A stretch of 64,000 bases of DNA. Source: Pseudomonas shahriarae. GTDB taxonomy: Bacteria; Pseudomonadota; Gammaproteobacteria; Pseudomonadales; Pseudomonadaceae. Below the pieces are notes generated by a model. It was not told the origin of the DNA and made no database searches. It worked only from the letters and a program-made list of their open reading frames with translations. A program made the translations under genes and the position numbers. The DNA lies in NCBI RefSeq assembly GCF_014268455.2, contig NZ_CP077085.1, positions 124,001-188,000 of the forward strand, given 5' to 3'. Of this stretch, positions 50,493 to 57,686 are shown one piece after another; positions within the stretch are counted from its first letter, which is position 1, and each line of letters starts with the position of its first letter.

Positions 50493-52247
50493 ATGCGCGA
50501 ACAGCAACAGCACACCTTCAGTACCCATGACGGCGTAGAGCTTTTCTATCGGCATTGGCCCGCGACCAGTGCCACCGGGCCTGAGCCACGCCAGGCGATC
50601 CTGCTGTTCCATCGTGGCCACGAGCATTCCGGGCGCATTGCGCACCTGGTGGACGAGTTGGACCTGCCACAGTTCGATTTCTTCGCCTGGGACGCCCGTG
50701 GCCATGGCCAGTCCCCCGGCGAGCGTGGCGACAGCCCGAGCTTTGCCACCAGCGCGCGGGACGTGCAGACCTTCTGCGACCATATCGGCGCCACCTATGG
50801 CATCGCGCCAGAAAACCTTGCAGTGATCGCCCAGAGCGTAGGCGCAGTGATTGCCGCCACCTGGGTCCACGACTACGCCCCGAATATCAGGGCCCTGGTG
50901 CTCGCCTCCCCGGCGTTCAAGGTCAAGCTCTACGTGCCCTTCGCTCGCCCGGGCCTGGCGCTGATGCGGCGCTTTCGCGGCAATTTTTTCGTCAACAGCT
51001 ACGTCAAGGCCAAGTTCCTCAGCCATGACCCCGAGCGTGTCGCGTCCTATGACACAGACCCACTGATCACCAAGGCGATCTCGGTAAATGTGCTGTTGGG
51101 CCTGTACGAAGCGGCCGACCGCGTGGTCGCCGATGCCCAGGCGATCCAGGTGCCGACCCAACTGCTGATCTCCGGCTCGGACTTTGTGGTGCACCGCAAA
51201 CCCCAGCAACAGTTCTTCGAGCGGCTTGGCAGCCTGAAAAAGGAACTGCACATCCTGCCCGGCTTTTTCCACGACACCCTCGGCGAACGTGACCGCGCCG
51301 TGGCACTGGCCAGCGCCAGGCGTTTTATCCTGCAAAACTTCGCGCACCCGCTGGACCGCGCCAGCCTGCTGGACGCCGACAAGATCGGCGCGACCTGCGC
51401 CGAATCCGAATCCCTCGCCGCGCCGCTGCCGCACAACTCCCTGCGCGACCTGTACTGGCGCATGACCCGCGCCAGCATGGGCCTGGGCCGCAAGCTGTCC
51501 GAGGGCGTGAAGCTGGGCTTCGACACCGGCTTCGACTCGGGCAGTACCCTGGACTACGTGTACCGCAATACCCCCACCGGCAAGGGCGCGCTGGGGCGGA
51601 TGATTGATACCAACTACCTGAACTCCATCGGCTGGCGCGGGATTCGCCAGCGCAAACTGCATGTTGAAGAGTTGTTGCGCCTGGCCATGGCCAAGCTGCG
51701 CGACGACGGGCGCGAAGTGCGTATCGTCGACATTGCCGCAGGGCATGGTCGGTACATTCTGGAAGCCTTGCAGGGCGTTTCGCCGCTGCCTGAGTCAATC
51801 CTGTTGCGCGACTACAGCGATATCAACGTGCGCGACGGTGGCGCGCTGATCCGCGAGAAAGGCCTGGGGGAGATTGCGCAGTTCGTCAAAGGCGATGCCT
51901 TTGACCGGGCCGACCTCGCCGCACTGGCGCCCACGCCGACACTGGCAGTGGTGTCCGGGCTGTACGAACTGTTTGCCGATAACGCCATGGTCGGTGGTTC
52001 CCTGGCAGGGCTGGCCGAAGCCGTGGAGCCCGGCGGATACCTGGTGTACACCGGCCAACCGTGGCACCCGCAACTGGAACTGATCGCCCGCGCCCTGACC
52101 AGCCATCGCCAGGGCCAGGCCTGGGTGATGCGCCGTCGCAGCCAGGCGGAAATGGATCAACTGGTGGAAGCCGCGGGCTTTCGCAAGATCACCCAGCGTG
52201 TGGATGAGTGGGGCATCTTCAGCGTGTCGCTGGCGCAGAAGATCTGA
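50493..52247 (+). CDS. ynbC: YnbC-like alpha/beta hydrolase-methyltransferase fusion
   Basis: 584 aa. The N-terminal alpha/beta hydrolase (about 10-310) has an oxyanion-hole region LLFHRGHEHSGR and nucleophile Ser115 in AQSVG, like monoacylglycerol lipases. The C-terminal class I SAM-methyltransferase (about 400-584) has VDIAAGHGRYILEAL. Both enzymes on one chain suggest that the same lipid or alcohol is deacylated and methylated. The start is ATG 50493 after AAGGA. Next in the cluster are ynbD and a small gene. Confidence 0.85.
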   Translation: MREQQQHTFSTHDGVELFYRHWPATSATGPEPRQAILLFHRGHEHSGRIAHLVDELDLPQFDFFAWDARGHGQSPGERGDSPSFATSARDVQTFCDHIGATYGIAPENLAVIAQSVGAVIAATWVHDYAPNIRALVLASPAFKVKLYVPFARPGLALMRRFRGNFFVNSYVKAKFLSHDPERVASYDTDPLITKAISVNVLLGLYEAADRVVADAQAIQVPTQLLISGSDFVVHRKPQQQFFERLGSLKKELHILPGFFHDTLGERDRAVALASARRFILQNFAHPLDRASLLDADKIGATCAESESLAAPLPHNSLRDLYWRMTRASMGLGRKLSEGVKLGFDTGFDSGSTLDYVYRNTPTGKGALGRMIDTNYLNSIGWRGIRQRKLHVEELLRLAMAKLRDDGREVRIVDIAAGHGRYILEALQGVSPLPESILLRDYSDINVRDGGALIREKGLGEIAQFVKGDAFDRADLAALAPTPTLAVVSGLYELFADNAMVGGSLAGLAEAVEPGGYLVYTGQPWHPQLELIARALTSHRQGQAWVMRRRSQAEMDQLVEAAGFRKITQRVDEWGIFSVSLAQKI

Positions 52248-52249
52248 CC

Positions 52250-53548
52250 ATGCGCGAACCAGGTCTCTTCAAACCAGCCCTGCTCTGGCTGCTGCTGTTG
52301 GCGCCGCTGTTTTTCAGCACCTACGGCTTAGCCACCTGGGTCACCAGCCAGCGCAGCGACGTGGGCACCCTGGTATTCGGCTGGGAAACCCATATGCCGT
52401 TCTGGGCCTGGACCATCGTGCCCTACTGGTCGATCGACCTGCTCTACGGCTTCTCCCTGCTGCTGCCTAACAGCCGCCATGAGCTCAAGCAACATGCCCT
52501 GCGTCTGCTCAGTGCGCAGGTGATTGCCGTGAGCTGCTTCCTGCTATGGCCGCTGCGCTTCACCTTTGAGCGCCCGGAAATGGACGGCGTGTTCGGCTGG
52601 CTGTTTGCGGTACTGGCCGGGTTCGACAAACCGTTCAACCAGGCACCCTCGCTGCATATCGCTTTGCTGGTGATCCTGTGGGTGATGTACCAGCGGCATA
52701 GCCAAGGCCTGTGGCGCTGGCTGGTGCATGGCTGGTTCGCGCTGATTGGCATTTCGGTGCTGACCACTTACCAACACCACTTTATAGACTTACCCACAGG
52801 CGCCCTGGCCGGCTGGCTGTGTGTGTGGCTATGGCCGGTGGATCAACCCAGCCCGCTGTTGCATGCGCGGCCGGCCAAAGACCCGAAACGTTGGCGCCTG
52901 GGGTTGCGCTACGCCATGGGCGCCCTGGTGCTGACAATAGTGGCCTTTACCGGGGGCGGTGCCTGGCTATGGCTGCTGTGGCCTGCCGTCGCGGTGTTGC
53001 TGGTGGCGCTCAACTACTGGCTGCTGGGCGCCGCAGGCTTTCAGAAACGCGCCGATGGCCGCCTCAGCCCGGCAGCACGCTGGCTGTATGCGCCTTATCT
53101 CGCGGCGGCGTGGCTCAACTCGCGGCTGTGGACGCGCAAGCATCCGCAGCCTGACCGGGTTGTGGATAACGTATGGTTGGGGCGAATTCCGACGCCAGCG
53201 CAGCTGAGTTCTTTCAATGCGGTGGTCGATCTGTGTGCCGAATTGCCTGTTTATCCACAGGGCCGCGCTTACCATGCCCTGCCCGTCCTCGACCTGACCG
53301 CACCCACACCGGCACAGTGCCTGGAGGCGGCCCAAGCCATCGAGCGCTTGCGCGAGCACGGCCCGTTGCTGGTGTGCTGTGCCCTCGGCTATTCCCGCAG
53401 CGCCAGCGCCGTGGCCGCCTGGCTGCTGCACAGTGGACGGGCGGCCACGGTGGACGAGGCACTGGCTATTATTCGTACAGCACGATCGGATGTGGTCCTG
53501 CATGCCGATCACCGCCAAGCCTTGGGAGCACTGCCCTATGCCCGCTGA
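52250..53548 (+). CDS. ynbD: YnbD-like PAP2-phosphatase/dual-specificity phosphatase fusion
   Basis: 432 aa. The N-terminal membrane PAP2-type domain (six or so helices) has active-site remnants SLH at 134-136 and HHFIDLPTG (176-184). After about residue 300 there is a cytoplasmic dual-specificity protein phosphatase domain with the CX5R loop C377-ALGYS-R383. It might dephosphorylate lipid phosphates, with the second domain acting on protein or inositol phosphates. It starts 2 nt after ynbC; the next small gene overlaps its stop. Confidence 0.85.
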   Translation: MREPGLFKPALLWLLLLAPLFFSTYGLATWVTSQRSDVGTLVFGWETHMPFWAWTIVPYWSIDLLYGFSLLLPNSRHELKQHALRLLSAQVIAVSCFLLWPLRFTFERPEMDGVFGWLFAVLAGFDKPFNQAPSLHIALLVILWVMYQRHSQGLWRWLVHGWFALIGISVLTTYQHHFIDLPTGALAGWLCVWLWPVDQPSPLLHARPAKDPKRWRLGLRYAMGALVLTIVAFTGGGAWLWLLWPAVAVLLVALNYWLLGAAGFQKRADGRLSPAARWLYAPYLAAAWLNSRLWTRKHPQPDRVVDNVWLGRIPTPAQLSSFNAVVDLCAELPVYPQGRAYHALPVLDLTAPTPAQCLEAAQAIERLREHGPLLVCCALGYSRSASAVAAWLLHSGRAATVDEALAIIRTARSDVVLHADHRQALGALPYAR

Positions 53549-53981
53549 TATGCAACTCCAGGTAGTCGCCAGCCTGCTGCGCCGCGGCCGTTCGCTGGAT
53601 CAGTTATCCACAGGCCTGACCCTGCTCGGGGTACTGTTTGGCCTGGCGCAATTGTTGATGGTCAGTATCACACCGATCTGCCTGTTGCTCAGCCTGTGGA
53701 TGATTATCCTCGGGCTGCTGCAAAAGTACTGGGCGCTACGGGTGGCCTTCGATGCCGACCTGTTTGCGCTGATGGCCAAGGACATAGAACGCACCAGCGA
53801 GCTGGACCAGACTCTGCAAACCCTGGGCCTGCAACCCGCCAACCGCGCAAGCCGGCCCTGGACCGAACGCCGGCGTGGCGCCCTCAAATTGCTGCGCAAA
53901 CAGGCCTACCTGCTGGGTGCGCAAGTGTTACTGACATTGGCCGTCATCCTGGCCAGCCCGTGGCTGCCCTTCGCCGGATAA
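53538..53981 (+). CDS. small membrane protein of the lipid cluster
   Basis: 147 aa with a membrane hairpin (about 30-65) and a C-terminal helix (about 125-142), a charged middle (KDIERTSELDQTLQTLG), and no motif I recognise. It overlaps ynbD by 11 bp and is followed 9 bp later by the acyltransferase gene. It may be a scaffold or partner of the membrane enzymes; E. coli ynb has no evident counterpart that I recall. Confidence 0.7.
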   Translation: MPADMQLQVVASLLRRGRSLDQLSTGLTLLGVLFGLAQLLMVSITPICLLLSLWMIILGLLQKYWALRVAFDADLFALMAKDIERTSELDQTLQTLGLQPANRASRPWTERRRGALKLLRKQAYLLGAQVLLTLAVILASPWLPFAG

Positions 53982-53990
53982 GGAATCCTT

Positions 53991-54611
53991 ATGTTCGAAC
54001 CCCTGGTCGCGACCCTGATTACCTCCATGGCCCGCACAGTGACCGGCGCCCGCAGCCTGTGGCTGGGCTGCGCCCCAGAACCCGTGCAGCGCATCTACTT
54101 TGCCAACCACAGCAGCCACGGCGACTTCGTGCTGCTGTGGGCGTCGTTGCCGCAGAACCTGCGCAAGGCCACGCGCCCGGTGGCCGGCACCGACTACTGG
54201 AACAAGAGCGCACTGCGCCGCTACATCATCAACCGGGTATTCAACGGCGTGCTGATCGACCGCGAACGCAAAGACCCTGTGGATAACCCGTTGCAACCGA
54301 TGCTCGAAGCCCTGGAACACGGCGATTCGCTGATCATTTTCCCCGAAGGCACGCGCAACCTGGAGGATGGCCTGCTGCCCTTCAAGAGCGGCCTGTATCA
54401 CCTGGCAAAAAGTTACCCACAGGCGCAACTGATCCCCGTGTGGATCGCCAACCTCAACCGCGTGATGCCCAAGGGCCGTGTGCTGCCACTGCCGCTGTTG
54501 TGCACCACCAGCTTTGGCGCACCGCTGCAGCTTGCAGACGGTGAAGACAAGGCCCTGTTTCTTGCCCGCAGCCGCGACGCCCTGCTCGCCCTCGCCCCGG
54601 AGCATTCCTGA
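53991..54611 (+). CDS. PlsC-like 1-acylglycerol-3-phosphate acyltransferase
   Basis: 206 aa with the NHx4D catalytic motif NHSSHGD (39-45), the FPEGTR glycerophosphate motif (117-122), and one N-terminal hydrophobic segment. It should transfer an acyl chain to lysophosphatidic acid or a related lysolipid, giving the phosphatidic acid the CdsA-like partner uses next. It follows the small membrane protein by 9 bp and precedes cdsA by 1 bp. The genome's housekeeping plsC is expected elsewhere, so this copy is probably pathway-specific. Confidence 0.87.
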   Translation: MFEPLVATLITSMARTVTGARSLWLGCAPEPVQRIYFANHSSHGDFVLLWASLPQNLRKATRPVAGTDYWNKSALRRYIINRVFNGVLIDRERKDPVDNPLQPMLEALEHGDSLIIFPEGTRNLEDGLLPFKSGLYHLAKSYPQAQLIPVWIANLNRVMPKGRVLPLPLLCTTSFGAPLQLADGEDKALFLARSRDALLALAPEHS

Positions 54612-54612
54612 C

Positions 54613-55545
54613 ATGGATAGCCAAACCCTGATGTTGTTCGGCGGCATCGGCATGATCCTGGTGCTCGCCTCGCTGATCGGCCTGATTCTCAAGCTGCGCA
54701 CCCGTGGCACACCCAGTGCGGTGATCGACAACCTCAACGCCCGCATCAATGCCTGGTGGGTGATGGTGGTGGTGATCGGCGTCGCCTTCTGGCTCGGCAC
54801 CGGTGCGGTAATCCTGCTGTTCTACGCCGTGTCGTTCTACGCCCTGCGCGAATTCCTCACCCTCACGCCCACCCGCCGCAGCGACTACCCCGCACTGGTC
54901 GCCGCGTTCTACCTGGCGCTGCCCCTGCAATACCTGCTGATCTACTTTGACTGGTACGGCCTGTTCTCGATCTTTATTCCGGTCTACGTGTTCCTCCTGC
55001 TGCCCATCCTTGCCTCGCTGGGCGGCGACAGCACGCACTTCCTGGAGCGCGCATCGAAAGTACAGTGGGGGCTGATGATCGCGGTGTTCTGCGTCTCCTT
55101 CGTACCCGCCCTGCTGACCCTCGACATCGTCGGCTACGAGGGCCGCAACCTGCTGCTGATCGCCTACCTGGTGATCGTGGTGCAGCTCTCGGACGTGTTG
55201 CAGTACGTGTGCGGCAAACTGTTCGGCAAACACAAAATCGCGCCCAACCTGTCACCCTCGAAGACCGTGGAAGGCTTTGTCGGCGGGATCCTGCTGTCCT
55301 CCCTGATCGGCGCCGCACTGTGGTGGACCACCCCGTTCAACCCCTGGCAGTCATTCCTGATTGCCCTGCTGATCAACCTGCTGGGCTTTGCCGGCGGGAT
55401 TGTGATGTCGGCGATCAAGCGCGACCGAGGGGTGAAGGACTGGGGGCATATGATCGAAGGACACGGCGGGATGCTGGATCGGTTGGATTCGGTGTGTTTT
55501 GCGGCGCCGATTTTCTTTCATTTGGTGCGGTATTGGTGGACCTGA
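54613..55545 (+). CDS. ynbB: YnbB-like CDP-diglyceride synthetase (CdsA paralogue)
   Basis: 310 aa with about eight membrane helices and the CTP transferase signature near the C-terminus (SDVLQYVCGKLFGKHKIAPNLSPSKTVEGFVGG, then DWGHMIEGHGGMLDRLDSVCFAAP). It activates phosphatidic acid with CTP to CDP-diacylglycerol, which the YnbA-like enzyme could then use. It is the last gene of the cluster. The next region (55546 onward) differs in character, so the operon probably ends here. Confidence 0.88.
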   Translation: MDSQTLMLFGGIGMILVLASLIGLILKLRTRGTPSAVIDNLNARINAWWVMVVVIGVAFWLGTGAVILLFYAVSFYALREFLTLTPTRRSDYPALVAAFYLALPLQYLLIYFDWYGLFSIFIPVYVFLLLPILASLGGDSTHFLERASKVQWGLMIAVFCVSFVPALLTLDIVGYEGRNLLLIAYLVIVVQLSDVLQYVCGKLFGKHKIAPNLSPSKTVEGFVGGILLSSLIGAALWWTTPFNPWQSFLIALLINLLGFAGGIVMSAIKRDRGVKDWGHMIEGHGGMLDRLDSVCFAAPIFFHLVRYWWT

Positions 55546-55834
55546 GTCACACCGATCCAAAGGCTAACGACGCTCCCAAAGAGAGCTAAAACTGTCGCGA
55601 AGAGTGCCCGTATTTCGGGGCCTGCCGCGTCGTATAGAGGAACCGCAAAACAGCTGCACCCAGTAATCACACGACATCCACGTACATTTGATGGAACCGC
55701 TTGCGGCGAGCCTCTGGGTCGGACCAAGGAGCAGGGTTCGGCATTACCCGCGTTATGTCTTAACATGGTCGGTTGCCCAAAGAGCCGTCATGGCCAAAGC
55801 CATGACGGGCTTCCATCCTTTACAAGTAAGTGTG
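55546..55834. other. intergenic region before the GNAT-Rnk gene
   Basis: 289 bp with no gene I can support. It contains 55589-55624, a 36-bp block that recurs imperfectly (about 26 of 36 identical) at 56866-56901 on the far side of the GNAT-Rnk gene. Confidence 0.35.
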
Positions 55835-56752
55835 ATGAAGATGAACAAGCCTTTCATTTCGCTGTGCCCTGAAATTACTCGGGCGCACGCGCTGACGCTG
55901 ATGGATTGGTTGGAGGATGAACGCGTCACCTGCTATCTGAGCGATTCGCGTCATGTCTCCCGCTCCATCGAGCAAGTCATCGATCGGACTCAATCGCCGA
56001 TCCTGACCCATCTATTCAACCAGGGCGGCCGATTCTTCATGGCCTATGACCGACATGACGCCCCGGTGGGCTTTGTCCGTCTGATCAAGACCGGCTCAGA
56101 TTGCGAGATAGTCCTGGTCATCGGAGACAGCGATAAATGGGGCCAGAACCTTGGCGCCCGCACGATTCGCGAAGGCATGAAACTGGCCTTCCTCGACATG
56201 CGGGCCAAGAAGCTCATCGCCAAGATCCACCCGGACAACGCGCGCTCGCTGAACGCCTTTCTACGCAGCGGCTTTCTGCTTGAAGGCGAAACGCCGACAT
56301 TGAAGTCATTTTCCATGACGGCGGGGCGCTATCTCCAGTTCTTGCGCGAAGGTGCCGCTGGCGACGCCACCAGGATCTACATTACTGAAATCGACAAGGC
56401 CAGGCTCGAAAGCCTAATCGCGCTCGAGCAAGGCCCGACCGTTGTTGAACTCGAACATGAGCTTGAACGAGCCATTGTCGTCAAGCCGCAGCAGGTGGCG
56501 TGCAATGTCGTCACGATGAACTCTAGAGCCTTGCTGCAACTGGACGAAGAAGAGATCGAAGTGGCCTTGGTCTACCCTGAAGACGCGGACAGCACCGCAG
56601 GGAAGCATTCCGTGTATTCCGACATCGGCGCCGCCATCCTGGGCTATCAGGAGGGGGACGCCATCGACTGGCGGATTTCTGATCGGACCCGCCGAATTGA
56701 AATCAGGAAAGTGCTTTACCAGCCGGAGGCGGCGGGCCACTTCCACCTGTAA
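55835..56752 (+). CDS. GNAT acetyltransferase fused to Rnk-like GreA/B domain
   Basis: 305 aa. The N-terminal GNAT domain (about 1-180: SDKWGQNLGARTIREGMKLAFLDMRAKKLIAKIHPDNARSLNAFLRSGFLLEGE) is fused to a C-terminal Rnk-like GreA/GreB C-domain (about 195-300: ITEIDKARLESLIALEQGP..., YSDIGAAILGYQEGDAIDWRI). Rnk regulates nucleoside-diphosphate kinase and may bind RNA polymerase. The fusion is known among pseudomonads but its role is unknown. The start is ATG 55835 or 55841; neither has a strong RBS. Long non-coding flanks suggest an accessory location. Confidence 0.83.
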   Translation: MKMNKPFISLCPEITRAHALTLMDWLEDERVTCYLSDSRHVSRSIEQVIDRTQSPILTHLFNQGGRFFMAYDRHDAPVGFVRLIKTGSDCEIVLVIGDSDKWGQNLGARTIREGMKLAFLDMRAKKLIAKIHPDNARSLNAFLRSGFLLEGETPTLKSFSMTAGRYLQFLREGAAGDATRIYITEIDKARLESLIALEQGPTVVELEHELERAIVVKPQQVACNVVTMNSRALLQLDEEEIEVALVYPEDADSTAGKHSVYSDIGAAILGYQEGDAIDWRISDRTRRIEIRKVLYQPEAAGHFHL

Positions 56753-57184
56753 TTGCGCCTTTTGCTAGGAGCTGTAAGGAGAGAAGGACGTCGTTTGGAG
56801 CCCCGAGGGGCCCCAAGCGGGACAGTTTTCAATCCTGAAACCATGCCCTTGAAATTAGAGAATTCAAACTGTCGCAGGATGCCCTCGTTTTTCGCGGCCT
56901 GTAGGGAAGCGCAGATGAGGCGCGGGAAGAAATTCGCAAGTCAGTAGCTGCGTACACCCCCAACCAGGTTTCACTCCAGATTGAATTCATCAGCCGGGAG
57001 TAGGAACTGAGGAGCACGTGATTTGCTTCTCAGTCGCTCGGAACATCAAATGTCGAGGGAACCACACGCATGGAAAAGTCGATGGCTTATGTTGCGCACG
57101 ACTCAACTCGATCAAAGCCTTTCCAGAACATCCACCTTTGATCACCCACTTATGGGGTCGCGCTATCAAGCATTTGACGATCTC
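56753..57184. other. non-coding stretch with degenerate repeat
   Basis: 432 bp without a supportable gene. It holds the second 36-bp repeat copy (56866-56901). Short frames on both strands lack ribosome sites and family character. Confidence 0.35.
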
Positions 57185-57619
57185 CTATTTGACTAAGGTG
57201 ATTGGTATATCTGAGAGCTGAATCACCTTTGCCGCAACAGAGCCCAGAAAAATCCCTGCAAGAAAGCCGTTGCCATGTGAGCCTAGGATGATGCTGTCAC
57301 ATCCTAAAGAGTGGGAGCACCCCACGATTTGGCTTGCTGCATCGCCTTGTAGGGTATGAAGTGTAAATGCAATCCCTTCCTGCTTCAGAAGCACCCCAGC
57401 GTTTTGTGAGTCCTCAGCACTTTTATCACCGTAGTAACGATCAATCTCATCCGCACTCATGTCGTGTGCAATTCGCGTTGGTAAAAGTGGCTGCACATTC
57501 AGCAGATGCACCTCAACACTTCCGCCCAGCAATCCGCCCTCTTGGATCAACCCAATAAGGTAACGCACCGCGCGCTCCGAATGCTCGGAACCATCGACAG
57601 CTACAAGTATTTTATGCAT
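57185..57619 (-). CDS. universal stress protein UspA family
   Basis: 144 aa UspA-fold protein: KILVAVDGSEHSERAVRYL at the N-terminus and the ATP-binding GSHGNGFLAGIFLGSVAAKVIQLSDIPITLVK loop near the end. ATP-binding G-2x-G-9x-G(S) is present. Such proteins are made in stasis or stress. It lies 67 bp beyond the cation ATPase gene on the same strand, so the two may be co-transcribed. Confidence 0.9.
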   Translation of the reverse strand: MHKILVAVDGSEHSERAVRYLIGLIQEGGLLGGSVEVHLLNVQPLLPTRIAHDMSADEIDRYYGDKSAEDSQNAGVLLKQEGIAFTLHTLQGDAASQIVGCSHSLGCDSIILGSHGNGFLAGIFLGSVAAKVIQLSDIPITLVK

Positions 57620-57686
57620 TTTCTAAATCCTCTTTCAGTGGCATGAAGATGCTTGTCGTTTGGGGATTGCCAGCTTGCAATCAGTT

